From contig OY740774.1 of NCBI GenBank assembly GCA_963513935.1, positions 90,966,424 to 91,030,423 on the forward strand: a stretch of 64,000 nucleotides of DNA. The letters are read 5' to 3'. Each line of letters starts with the position of its first letter. The first letter of the stretch is position 1. The notes beneath the pieces are model-generated. The model made no database searches, was not told the DNA's origin, and saw only the letters and a program-made list of their open reading frames with translations. The position numbers were made by a program, and so were the translations under genes. This DNA is from Aphrophora alni. Lineage: Eukaryota; Arthropoda; Insecta; Hemiptera; Aphrophoridae. Below, in pieces: positions 41,866-55,301 of this stretch.

Positions 41866-42280
41866 ATTAAGAGGAGGCTTCACTAGCCGGCTGGTGCCGT
41901 CTGCCGCCCATAAGACTAATGCAATAGAATAATACCCATAAATTCCTTGTTTTTAAAGATATAAATATAAATGAGGTATCAATAGTAAGGTATTGTACAG
42001 TTGAATGTGTTTTGTTGAACCAAATTTTAAATATATTTTTCTGTTTTACATGAAAATCAAAACAACATTTTTTTACTTCAGCAATTGTTTATGAAAGTAC
42101 CTTTAAAAATACGAAGGATTTTTCTCACAGTTAACATAAAGCAGTTTGTTATCTTCAATCAAAAACAAAAATCAACGAAATCGGATGAAGAATGAAGGAA
42201 AAATATGGGTATCAACGTGTATTGCATTAGTCTTATTGGAGGCAGACGGCACCGGCCGGCTAGTGGAGCCTCCACTTAAT
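41866..42280. mobile_element. possible MITE with ~75-bp terminal inverted repeats
   Basis: Left arm 41866-41940 and right arm 42204-42280 are reverse complements with a few mismatches. Shared cores are 'gccggctggtgccgtctgcc' (left) and 'ggcagacggcaccggccggc' (right), plus the outer 'ttaagaggaggcttcacta' and the inner 'agactaatgcaata'. About 260 bases of AT-rich non-coding sequence lie between. The arms are much richer in GC than their surroundings. No transposase frame lies inside and no target-site duplication was confirmed. Confidence 0.6.
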
Positions 42281-42896
42281 AGCACCAAACTGAAATGTCC
42301 AGAAGTCTCTCCTCAAGGTTGTAACCACCATTACCTCTTCGGCACCCACGCAGGACAGATGGGACGGAAAAATAGAAACGTGAGAGAGAAAAATCGTAGT
42401 ATTATTACATCGTAAAACTGAAATATGCAAGGATACTGATATTCTGATTGGTCATATGAAAATACTATCCTTCCGAAATCCGTGCAGATATTGTCAGTCC
42501 TATTTAGCACTTCACGTGGTAGATACCGCATGCAGCTTGGAGGGACTCTTACTATGTCGGTCGATATCAGAACATAGTTGTTACGTATTATATGAGCTTT
42601 GTCTAAGCATAAATACAGTGAAAATATTATTTAATTTTACCAGCACCAAAATTCCAGTTAATCGTTTCTCTTATGCTGTTCTTAATTAGTTATCGACAAT
42701 CACGAAACATTGTGGAAGTTTTTCATAGAAGAAATATAAAATATTTTGATAAGAGAATATTTATAATAAGGTTCAGATTGGGAAACATAATAACTGCTGA
42801 TGATTATATCTTACTATTTTATATAAATATATATTTTATTTTACTAAATGAATCACTAATAAATAACAGTTTTAAGTTAGTCACATACATAATTTT

Positions 42897-42902
42897 TTTA
42901 TT
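42897..42902 (-). promoter_or_regulatory. candidate polyadenylation signal AATAAA for the dioxygenase gene
   Basis: AATAAA on the minus strand 80 bases past the stop codon. The hexamer is common by chance in DNA this AT-rich, and a second one lies at 42840-42835, so the choice is uncertain. Confidence 0.4.
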
Positions 42903-42982
42903 CTTACATTTAATTAAAGACTTAGAGAATACATAATACCTACTTATGTTTATAGCCTTCATAAAGATTATATTGGGTGGAA

Positions 42983-43180
42983 TTACTTTTTGAGTAAAGC
43001 ATCGGCTCTGTCCAGTTTATTTCCTATGTGTTCACCAGCAATACATTCATTCACTTCAACTCCTGGCAAAGGATGAAATGGCTTTACAACAGCAGCATTG
43101 TCAGGAAAGACAAAGAACCCCAAGCTGTAACGAGAACGGTTGCGAACGTCGTTTTCTTCAGGTACTACTACGCGATGTAA
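42983..43180 (-). CDS. dioxygenase exon 7 (H260, R275, S277, stop TAA)
   Basis: Acceptor TGTGTTTCAG opens directly on 'LHRVVVPEE' (third iron ligand H260). '[15 protein letters not shown]' follows, with R275 and S277 as the 2OG carboxylate pair. The C-terminal tail of about 45 residues ends in LLKK and TAA at 42985-42983. In one frame this exon appears as a 79-codon ORF whose first 14 codons are intron. Confidence 0.95.
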   Translation of the reverse strand, partial: LHRVVVPEENDVRNRSRYSLGFFVFPDNAAVVKPFHPLPGVEVNECIAGEHIGNKLDRADALLKK

Positions 43181-46100
43181 CTGAAACACAGATAGAGGAA
43201 TCAAAACCTGCAAATTATTCAAGAAAGATTGATTTTTCTAAGACTGTGGCACACTAAATTATGTAGTCTTTAACTTACACACGACTTAAGCACTTCAAAA
43301 TTTAATTCCGTCGAATAATTTAAAAGTGTTGTAACATATATGTGAAAATGAACGAATCCTCAGTGGTTTCTTTAGAGTACAAAATTAGTGTACATGATCT
43401 AGTTTTTTCGTTACACGAAAAGGGAAGATATCTGTTCATGCAAGTTAATTAATTTTGTAAAACCTAATCTTAAGTTGAAAATAAATTGTTATTTTAATAA
43501 GTATTATCTATATCTGAAGATTGACAGAACTGTGCAAACAGAGACTGTATATACAGCGGCGATAAGCTGTGCAAATAAGGACTGTTATGGGCTTGTTTGA
43601 AGTTGAAGTCCTGTAGTGAGTAAGTCAAGACTAAAAGGTTCGACAAGGTTATCCGCAACATTGTGCGCTATCTAACGTTGTAAGTTTAAAAACTACAACT
43701 ACTGTACGTGTTGTCGGTCACTGACAATTCTATTTATTAAAATACTATGAACTATCTACATTTTAGAGCGCCGTGATTATAAACATTTTGTTGAACATTA
43801 AAATCTATTTTAACTCGAAATTACGTTTATATCAAATATTATGATTTATAGTAAACTTAGAAAATTAAAAACTATACGCGATTGACATTGTTTTCATTTT
43901 TCACCTATGCATAAACAATATCAAAAGGGCTAACTATAATATTTCCAAGCCAATCTGTTTGGTTAAAAATAGTAAAACTTAAAGATGTTACACAAAAATA
44001 AACATTTTATCCTGTTATTTTGGGAACTGTACTTACAGTAGCCTTGTACTCTCCAGAAGTCCACACTTCAAGCAGGTCTCCAGTGTTAAGAAATATTGCT
44101 CCGGGAATGGACCCAACTCTCCTCCATTCTCCATTTTCTCCACAAACCTAAAAATAAATAATTATATAAATTTAACATTTTAAAAATTAACTTTTTTAAT
44201 GTATTAAGGTTAAACAGGTTATTAAACAATTACTGCGAATAATAAGTGAAACACCATTTCAATTGTCATATAATGTTTAGGAGACCTGATCACACTTAAT
44301 ATAATAAATCATGGAATTGTATATTAATGCAGATTTTTTTAGTACAACAACCAGGAACAAAAACAGGACTAGTTGGAGCAAAGCTCATAACAAGTGACAA
44401 CAGAGCCAAATATAACCGACAATTCACACTAGGCTAGTACAGCAAGTACTACTTTAAAGATAATAGCTTCGATTAAAATATATCATTACCTCTAAGCCTC
44501 CCTCTGAATCTTGCATCAGTAAAGTAAAAGTCCCATAGTCTGTGTGTTCCCCACAACGAATAATTCCAGGATGTGGTGCTTCGTCTACTGCAGGATAATA
44601 CATAATTCTGAGTGCAGTATAACTAAGAAGATGGTTCCATTTACCCTTATGACTGTTTAGGAGGATATCTGGATTTACACCTGGAACAAAATAAACAATA
44701 CGATTGGCGTCATTTTGGTTTTTAGTGAGATATTATTTAGCCAATGAAAAACTACAACACCTACTTAATCTTGAAGAATAAAAATTGGTCTATTTGATTT
44801 TTGAGTTTGAGAAAATAATTAGTTTTTAACTTTTTGAGGAACCACTATTTTGTGAGTAATAGTTTCTTCACACAACTTGTCCTCTGTTCGGGAGAGATTT
44901 GGTAGAATTATATTATAGTACAATTAGACTATCTGACAAGAAATATTAGATTTTGTTATATTAATTAGATTAGATATTATAATACCCCTCGACGTTAAAC
45001 TCGAGTTAAAATAAGAGAGGTGAATTTGTGGTTCTTTCATTTTACAATTTTAAATTATAAACTGTTAATTAAATAAAATAAAATATGTATTGTATCTTTT
45101 TTCATACAATTAATATTTACAAATTATTCGAATTTTATTGTTTCAACTAATACATATATTGTAAAATTCTTCTGTTTCATTTTTTTACTAAATAAAGACA
45201 AATTTCTTCTCCTTTTTTTTTTTTAAACAGATTAATTTTATGCCAACATTGTTTTTTTGCAGTCTATTCACACAAGAGCACAGTGAGAAACACATATTTT
45301 ACAAACTTTATTTTAACTCAATCAAAATGATTTACATATTAATTATTTAATTTGATATTCACTATAATTCTTGTCGATATTTCAAATACTATAAACGAAG
45401 TTATGTTGGTATTTTTTTCCGTCTTCCTTATAGAGTAAGTTGAATTTGGATACACATACGTTTAAATAATCTATAAATTCTACTCAGCTAATCTTAATTC
45501 AAAAAAATTGTCATCCATCTCTTTCTAATATGTGGGAGTTTCTCAAAATTTTATATCGATAATGTAATTTATACGACTAATATTATTAGTTTTTCTGATC
45601 AAAATTTAAAAAATACAAGTAAATCGTTGGTTTACTTAGGATTTTGATAAACATGACAGGATGGTTTAACCCTTGACTTATTTATACATATTGAAATTAT
45701 TATTGTAATAATAATTGATATTTAAAGATTTCAAAAATAAAATAAACTTGAAAAATGATATGACTTTAATGGAGAAAATATGACCCATAAGGCCTTATCA
45801 GAGCATTTTTGTTTTCAAGAATTAGTAGGTAAATAATTGTATAAATTTAATTATTTATTTTTAATATAAGCAAATTTTGAATTAGTTTTGTTGAACTTAG
45901 GCGAAATTGTATTTCTGAATCTACGATTATTTCCCCGAAGTTATTAGAGCTCAAAATCAGTTTATATATTTTAATACGAAGAACTAATAATTTTTATTGA
46001 TAACTTAAATTATTTTTTGTTTTTGCTATATATTTATTTTAGTTTCAATAAAATGAGAAATAAATATTCACACATTCACATTATCTGTGAAGGTGTGTGT

Positions 46101-47569
46101 ATGGTTGTATCTTAATTTTTAAATATTGGCGTAACCTCCCCCCCCTCTCAACCCCTATTAACAACAAATGTAAGTATTACCTAGTCGTACATTAACATTA
46201 ATTTTAAACTTCTAAGATACATAAACATGTATAAATTTCCTAATATTTACTTAAAATACTGATTAATAAAATTTGTTATTTTTCATCAAATATCCTTACA
46301 GCCTAAAAATAGTTTTTAAAAGGAACTTCTTTAACTAAGGTCAGTTGTTAACTGTTCTATAAAATGAAATATACTAGAAATTTAATTCAACAAAAGATTG
46401 CTTGTACATGAATATTAACCACGGAATACTTGTGGAAATATTTTACATTTCGAAATTACATTATGAACTCTTCGTAGTACTCTATTAACTACATCATGGC
46501 TTATTTGCTAATTGTAATGTATTTAGTAAAGTTATTATTTTAGTCTACATTTTGGTTCCAACTGTATTTAATAAAAAAATTCATAATCAAAGATTTAAAA
46601 TATTCAATTAGTATGAATGCAATTTTTAAAATTACCATAGCACGTTAAATTTAGAATTCGCTTTGTCCTTGAACTTATAACACTTAAAGTTATTTGTATA
46701 TATTTTTGTAATGTTTTTAAAGTGGTTATATTTCCTTAATACCCATTTATACTAACTAGGTAGTTTTAAAAAGAAGTCCATTAAAAAGGTAGTTTTAAAA
46801 AGAATCTCGTAATTGTACAGTATTACCCTTGTGATGATGACCATCTTGACAAGACAAGCAGTACTTACATATTTAACCTCCGTTCTATTGGCTATTACTA
46901 TTTTCTCAGCCTTGAAGTGACTCAAATTGATTATTAAACTGAATAATTAAACTTGTATTACCAGTTTAAATTTTAGAAATCGAACATAATAATAATCATC
47001 ACCTATTTAACATACCCTGACCGATAGCGAAAAGCTGTAGAAGCAAAGTTGTTATTCTTAGAAATTTCTCAGATACATTTCTAACACATTGAGTATATTC
47101 AGGTATCTCTTCTGTAGGAAATTCACGATCATTCCCAATGATATTGAATGATTCTCGAATTTCAAATTTGTTTCTTTCATAAAACCTATAAAAATAAAAA
47201 CATAAAATATAAATAGGAAAATATAATGTTTTAAATAATACTTTTGAACTTGAATTTAAAACAAAATGCACCAACAAAACTTTTCTTCACGAAATCCCTC
47301 TAAATTAAAAACATATGGTAACTCCAAAAGTTAATTCTAGACATTTAGGTTCATACATTCCCAGATCAAAAAAAGTTAATTGCCAACCAATAAGTATATT
47401 TTATGGGGACTATTTAAATCATCATTTGTTACATTTTTACAAAACAAAATAAACAGTTTTTGTTGAAACTTAATCAGCAGAGGTATAGGAAGAGTAGTTA
47501 TGGTTGTGACTGAAAGGGAAGGAGGTAATTGTCAGAGAATTATCCTTATGAAATTAATACGTTTATGCA

Positions 47570-47601
<32 letters not shown>

Positions 47602-50600
47602 AAATATGTTATTTTAGGGTTACAGTTTATTAGTACTGGAAGAAATATTGTTCAATTTTAGACTATTGTTAGCAACATTTATATTCTCCAAAATCTTAAT
47701 AATCATTTTAATTATATTTTTGAAAATATAACAACACTGAAAATCTTTTTCAATAATGTTTTATTGTATTTTTCACAAATTAAGAAAACTTCATCTTATA
47801 CTTTCAGAGGAAAATGTATATGAAGGAACACAACTTTTTAATTCAATATCGCAAGTTATAAAGACATTGTCTATTGTAACAGCAGTTAAAGAGCAAGATT
47901 TGTTACGTTGAGAGAAATGCTGATATTTCTCTATTTATTAAAATATGACTTCAGCAGATATCCTACTTCTAAATGATAAGTTCACAATCTATATTTTCAA
48001 TTAGCATCTATTTAAAGGTGGCTTACTGTGTTTGTGTTTGTGTTTTTTTTAAAATCCATGACTAAATTTTAAATTGTCACAATTTTCTCAAAAAATTCAA
48101 ATTTATTGAGTATAACTATGTCAACATTTACAAAAAAATACTTTAATAAAAAATAGGTAAACTTTTATAGGAGTTATTGTGTATTTTATTTTTCAACATA
48201 CAAAATTAATTAATAAAAAAGAAAGACAAGTATAAAAGTGTCACTCGTAATACACGAGTTAGGTAGTAAAAGATAATATATATTTTTAAATATAAAAAAA
48301 CAGCTGAATGTTTTCTTTTTTAAATTAATGTTTATGATTATTAATTTACAGAAAACTCATCAAAGAAATATATATTTTATTTTAAAATTTTTCTCTTTTT
48401 ATTGAAAACTTATAAATACACTCAAGTTAGTTTTTAAGGGAAATATTTCCGTTCACCTTTTCTTTAAAATAAGAAAATTATTAATTCCGAGAAAAAAACC
48501 ACAACAAAAACACTAGTACCACGTTTGAAATTTAGCACAATTTTCATGTCGATAAGTCAAAATATCACGGACGTTGATAAGTGTCCTAAGCTATTAAGAT
48601 GGAACTATAGTTTACCCTGCATTATATTCAAATTTGACAGGTAATTACAATAGTATATTCTTGGTTATATAAACCGGTTGTGTATTCTCGATTCTAATTC
48701 GTCAATGATATTGCTTTGTTATACTTTAAAATGAATATAAAAATATCATAGGATAATGTACAATTTATAAAATCCAAGATAATATACGCCAAAAAAATAT
48801 TAAACTTTGATTGTAAGTATTTGATATTCCATTCTTAGTAATTTAGTATGAAGCAAACTCTGGGCGTAATTACTGCAGTTGTCTACTTATCAAGAAGGAA
48901 GTTAATTTTAAATATTTAGTCGCTACACAAGTAACGAGTAAATTAACATGGTGAATTTTATATAAATAAATGACAATTCCTAAAGAGAAATATGTATTTT
49001 GTAATAAATATTTATGGCACAAAATTATAAAACACTTTAAATAATTATACATTACTATACCGCTCTAATACAAAATTTTATTGAAATGCAATTTGGAATG
49101 TTTTGTTTGTTAAATAATAAAGTTAATTATGTATGATGGCTTTCTCGTACAGTCAGAAATATAACCAGAAAACCACTTTAGAGTTTATAATATTTTACGA
49201 CTATTTAAGTAAGAAGTGAAAACAAAAGCATATTTTTTTTGTATTGCACGAGAAGTTAGAAATAAAGATAATTAAACGCTTTAATACTCTATTTCCGTAT
49301 ATAGTGCCAACATATTAAAAAATAATAATAATGATAATAAACAATGTAATTTATTGGTTTTCTTTGTAAAGACTTTGTGTATTCAAAAATTAATATTTTC
49401 TAATAATGAATTTTTACGTTGTAGTAAATGTTCGAACTAACCCCCCCCCCCACACCACATATAAGAACACCTTCTCTTTATTATAATTAACTCCCTAATA
49501 TTATTACAAGCGGGTATTTGACGAGTTAAAAGATTGTGTTTTTCTTTTTAAGTTCCACTCATGTAAACGCAGTATTGAGTTGACGGTTGATGAGCTACTG
49601 ATTAGTATTTTTCCCTTTGACCTTGGACTTAATAATAAATAAGATATGACCACAACTTGAAGTAATTATTTATAATAAATCAACAAATACTGAATGTCTA
49701 TATTAAATGTGTAAACGTCATTATACGTGTTAGTGCGTGTAGGAAAAAGTGAACGTGTTTTGTGTATTGTGTGTAATACGTCTGACGATACCTTTATGAA
49801 GATAGCTACTAAATAGAATACTGAACTAATCTTGACGAAACTAAAGTAGGTACTTTAACAAAGTATTTCGTAGAGGCTAAATATGGAAACAAATGATTGT
49901 GGATTGTGTCGCTAGCACGTTGGTGCGAGCAATTGTGGTAAACCTGAAACATGTCATGAGCAGTTGTGTCGGATAACCTGTGTCGTTTAGATTCTCATTG
50001 TGCTTATTGTTTTATAATGAGTGGCTAATTCTCATTTAAGGGGTTCCGTGTCCCAGGCCAAACTCCATTATTATGTACACTTGCTATTTTATTTAGAACA
50101 TATTAAACATGTAATTTCTGACGTTAGGGTAGGTCTGGTTGTATTTTTTTCCGATTTTTTTAATAATGGACCATTGTGTGTAATTTTGTTGGTGAAATTA
50201 TTATTGTTAGATCATCTGATAGCTGACTGTCTTGACCATTAGGTTTACATTGTAACTTTATCTGTGAATAATGGTTTTGGTAAGGATCTTAACTTTTGTG
50301 TGCTACATGTTGAGCTAGCGCGTTTTCAAATATAATTTCGCTATAATTCAATTAAGTATTAGAATCGATCCCCCCCCCCGATCCGACAAAGATTGCATCA
50401 AAACTTTCAATTTTATAAATCAATACCAGAAGTAAAGTAGTTTTTTTTTACTTTCTTTTCTTTTTGTTGATGTATATTGTAATTATTTTTATTGATGTTC
50501 GTACAATTTATTGATGCTTTGCTCGACGGTTTAAATTTTCCTTACCTCTAATAAAAAACTAAATATCAGGAAGAGATTATATTAATATTTTTAGTAACTT

Positions 50601-53600
50601 AGTAAGAGTTGCAGGCGCTACTACAAATAATTAATAACCATTTTAAAGAAATTAACATTTCTCATTTTCTTTTCATTTTTAATCTAATAAATATACACAT
50701 AAAATCAAATAAAATGAAAATATAAATAATTATATGTTTCGGTTTATTAAACCTCTTCACAAAAATACTATAGAATACACGATAAAGTGAATATTAAGAA
50801 TAATGGATTAATCAGCTTATAACAAAACGAAATTTGCTATATTGATTTTTAATCTACTATTTATTTTAAAACTTTTGAATAATAATTATTATTAGATTTT
50901 AATAGTTCAATATTATTTTTGATTACCTGTTATTTGTTTAGTTCTTCCTAAATCTGCATAATGTGAAAATATAAATAATACACCTGACACAATATATATC
51001 GCTTAAAGACAAATCTTAATTTATTTAATCAACATATCAAAATGATAAAAAAAGTACATTTATTCAATTAGTGTCTAAATTTACTTCACTCATTCCTCAA
51101 GCATTCCTTAATGTTATGTAATATACAAAATTATCTTAACTAATTGTCCTTTCCTATGCTAGATTCTATAACTAAAACATCAAATTTCCGCAATATGGCG
51201 TTATTTTGAATGAAATAAATCTGTTATTTGAATTACTTTATCTTTACCACAATTAATAATGCTTTTAGCACACAAACAATTATTCCTGTACAAAATTAAA
51301 TTTTATTAAATCTTTATTCAATTTGTTAGTTATTAATTTATTTTCTAGCTCTTTTTAATTATTTAATTAATTCTCTTATCTCTTTATACGGGTCGTTAGG
51401 TTCTTTTATGGCTCAATTAAAGTGAATTATTTTAGAAAGTGAATTTATAATTTTAGTGAACATGAATTAAAATTGTACTTATCGTTGGAACAGCCTTCCC
51501 CTTTGATCGACGAAAACACTCTCCACAACACAACACAATGATGGCTTTAAATTGATTTAGATATATAAAAAAAACAAAACACTCCACACACTATCTCCAA
51601 CAACTTAATCCTGGAATTCGGACTGGTGCTCCTCTCCAAGTATCCACTGGCGATGAATCAGATCCTCCAAAATATTTTAACCTGCTCCAAAATCTCATCA
51701 AAACTTTGAATGAAACTACTAAACTCTCTTTTCAACTTTGATTCACAACTAATTAATCTACTCGACGTATTGACACAGAGAACCCTAGTCTCGTGGTCAA
51801 TATAACTCCGCTTTGTCTGTCCCACAGAATACTCTCTGTGCCAGGACTTCTCCTCACAACTCCAGATTTTAGACTCCCTTACTTTTTTTAAAATTTTCGA
51901 CGCCAAAACCTCTCCCTTCTTCCCAACACTTCCCTTAGCTTTCACTCCTCTGATTCGCTCGCTGAATTCTAGATTTCTCCCCAGATGTTGTTCTTTTTTC
52001 TTAGTGGCTGTATTTTTTAAATTCGTTAGCTTTCACCATGTGTTTGGTTTCTGATTGGCCGACCAATTTCCTTTTGTCGGTTTCTCATGTTTTTTAGAAG
52101 TACCGTTATACTTTCTAGCGTGTCCCATCAGGTCTCTCACCCTGTAGATTTCTCTTTTTTGTTTTTTATACATCCAGCTGCGTGACATAAAATCTTCCGT
52201 TAGGTACCGTGACAAATTGTTTAATGTTAGCACGTGTACACTACAAGGTTAGCGAAACTGCCTCTTTTCTCTTTGGCACGCTTTCTCTCCTAATTTGTTG
52301 TGCACAGATGCCCTTTTGATTTTTTAAAATAATATTTTCTGTTACCAGATGATACTAGTTGTCCTTTATATTTCTATCATTTAATTTGATAAAACGATAT
52401 CGTTATAAGCTGTTACATAATTTAATTTATTATTTAGGCTACTTATTGTTAATCCATTTTTTGTAATATTTCTTTTTTTAATATTTTTGACAAAATTGTA
52501 ATTAAAAAAAAAGTTTTGAAATTTTGTTATTGAAAGATTAGATTAAACACATAGATTTTGGTTTATGACAAACCATAAAGAGTTTATGACGATACCTTTC
52601 TATATGTAATTATATTTTATACATTATTGTTATCAAAATAATTAAAATCAAAATTACGACCCAAAAATCAACTACAGGCATAAAGTTTAAACAAATGTTA
52701 TTTATTAAAGGAGAATGGCTGGGAACGAATAATAAAGAGATGGTTTCTTAGAAAAACAATTATCGAATCGTTCCATATTGAAATTAAAATAAATTATATT
52801 GGAAAAATGTCCTGTTGGATTAAGAATGTATTAATTATTTTAAAAGTTACAATTAATTGTTGTACATAATAAGTATCATGTTTTGTATTTTCTTACTGTT
52901 CTGAATTCTGTGGCACGTATCCGTGAGGGTTTTTTCTTTGTTGGCTTCTATATTTTTCTTTTACATCGTCAGGAAGAGCTAAGAATTTGTTCAGTATAGA
53001 ATACATGTTTTTAGCCTATAAATAAAATTTAAAAAATATAAATATTACATTTATAAATCATAAAATAAACATAATTACAAAGAAAAACCCAATTTTTCAT
53101 ATGAAGTATTTAATTAACAAAATTAAGTTTCAACAACGATTCTCCAACATATCATTAAATTGTTCACAATAAAGCAAGATTATTTTTAGTGATTCAAAAG
53201 TCTCGGTCTAACCTTTCTAATATAACACCCATATAAAAGTACGTGTCTTGAAGGAATATAAAATATTAGTAATGATACAACCACACTATAATTTAAAACC
53301 CTATATTATACTACATATTTGCCCTAGTTCGTATTTTATTTACAATCTAGTGACTACTATTTCTTATGCTTAACAATAAGGAAATCTGTGACATAACGTT
53401 GACTATATGTAGAAAAGTGGTAATCTACATTATGGCTAACCATGTGTAAAATCAGGGATGACTACAAACTTACTAAATTAGTTGGTAACCAAGGTCGAGG
53501 TTGTGCACGATATCCACAATAATGAGTAACACGTGTGGACATTTTAATCACCAAATGAAAGAATTTGTTTTCCACAATGTACAATTTATTTGTACAAGTC

Positions 53601-55137
53601 GACGTTTTAATGATGCATACAAACCATCCTGACACGGAAGTAGTGCCCACCTTTTTGCCAGTCAGAGTTCATTGAGGGGTTGTGAGCGTGTAAGCATGAT
53701 GATGGTTACTTCGACATTGAAACGTCGTTTTGTATTTTTATAGTACAAATAAATTGTATATTTAAAAAAAAAATCCTTTAATTTGGTATAGAATTATAGT
53801 AATACATTTTCAGTAATTATTATAGTAATTTTTTCTCTCTTTGTTTCTCTATTTCTTTCAATTTGTAGATAGATATATTTTATAAATATTTATATTCCTA
53901 ATGATGATATTTTCGTTACCGTATTTCTACTTAATGTTAGTACTATTGTAGCGCCGAGTGAAGTAAAATCCTGTTTTAACTCGAGAATTTTGTATTTGGT
54001 TTATATATTTCTGCGTGTTTTTGTTACGTGCACAATTGTGTATTAATCGTCATGGAATAAAGAAAGAAGATTCTTTAGGAGTCCGATTAATGTATGCACA
54101 AGGATTATTTATTTAAAAATGGCCGCTATTCAAATCGGATATTGCACAGTTCCATTGTGTAGATTAAAAATACCACGTTGTTCCAAAGTACTAAAAATAA
54201 TAGTGTAATTGAGGGGTAGCTAAAAAATCAAATATAAATATTATATTCATTGTTGAACAGCTTTAGAACTACATATATTTCATTTTATACATACTTTTGT
54301 GTCTGTCAAATGTAGTCTTTGTTTGTATTTATCTTCTATGTGGCTACATGTTTCGCTGCCACAGGCAGCATCTTCAGGCCAGCTATTATGTCCATAAAAC
54401 ACTCACAATTACACAACACTTATAACATATATTTTAATACATTTTCTGTACACGTCATATAATAAATAATTTAAATAAATTATGTTTAACATAGTTACAC
54501 TTTTGAGGTACCTCTCTCTGGTGTATTTCGTTTAAAACTGATTTGGAAAGATGATGTGCAGTTCTGCTTAAAGTACAAACTGATAAGCATTAAGCAGAAC
54601 TGCACATCATCTTTCCAAATCAGTTTTAAACGAAATACACCAGAAAGAGGTGCCTCAAAAGTGTAACTATGTTAAACATAATTTATTTAAATTATTTATT
54701 ATATGACGTGTACAGAAAATGTATTAAAATATATGTTAAAAGTGTTGTGTAATTGTGAGTGTTTTATGGACATAATAGCTGGCCTGAAGATGCTGCCTGT
54801 GGCAGCGAAACATGTAGCCACATAGAAGATAAATACAAACAAAGACTACATTTGACAGACACAAAAGTATGTATAAAATAAATATTTTAAATAAGTTAAA
54901 AAAGTTACTGTTTTGATATTTTAATTTACATAAATTAAAATCATTCGCGTTTCATATGGTTTTATTATAAAATAGTGCTTAAGCCCACGTTACAAGTGCA
55001 TGAATTTTAATAGCTATTTAATAATTTATTATTATTATTCATCATTTTATTAGTAAGGCTATTGTTATTTAATAACGAATTTTTATAAAATTTGTAAACT
55101 TTCAAGCAGTATTTAATCCAAGATCTGTCGCAAGTAA

Positions 55138-55204
<67 letters not shown>

Positions 55205-55238
55205 TATATATACATATATATATATTATATTGTATATA

Positions 55239-55301
<63 letters not shown>

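Larger units (their letters stand above)
54282..54879. mobile_element. foldback element: two 290-bp arms with 18-base spacer
   Basis: Arms 54282-54571 and 54590-54879 are near-perfect reverse complements (only a handful of differences seen, e.g. 'ggtacctctctctgg' versus 'ggcacctctttctgg'). The spacer is 54572-54589. Each arm contains one CTGAAGATG-stem-CGAAAC motif with a perfect GCTGCC/GGCAGC stem. It sits in intron 2 of the dioxygenase gene, so the transcript would fold into a long double-stranded hairpin. Confidence 0.92.

Noticed and set aside
42146..42415. 89-codon plus-strand ORF
   Set aside because: Crosses the right arm of the inverted-repeat element; its GC-rich part is the repeat and not a conserved coding segment.
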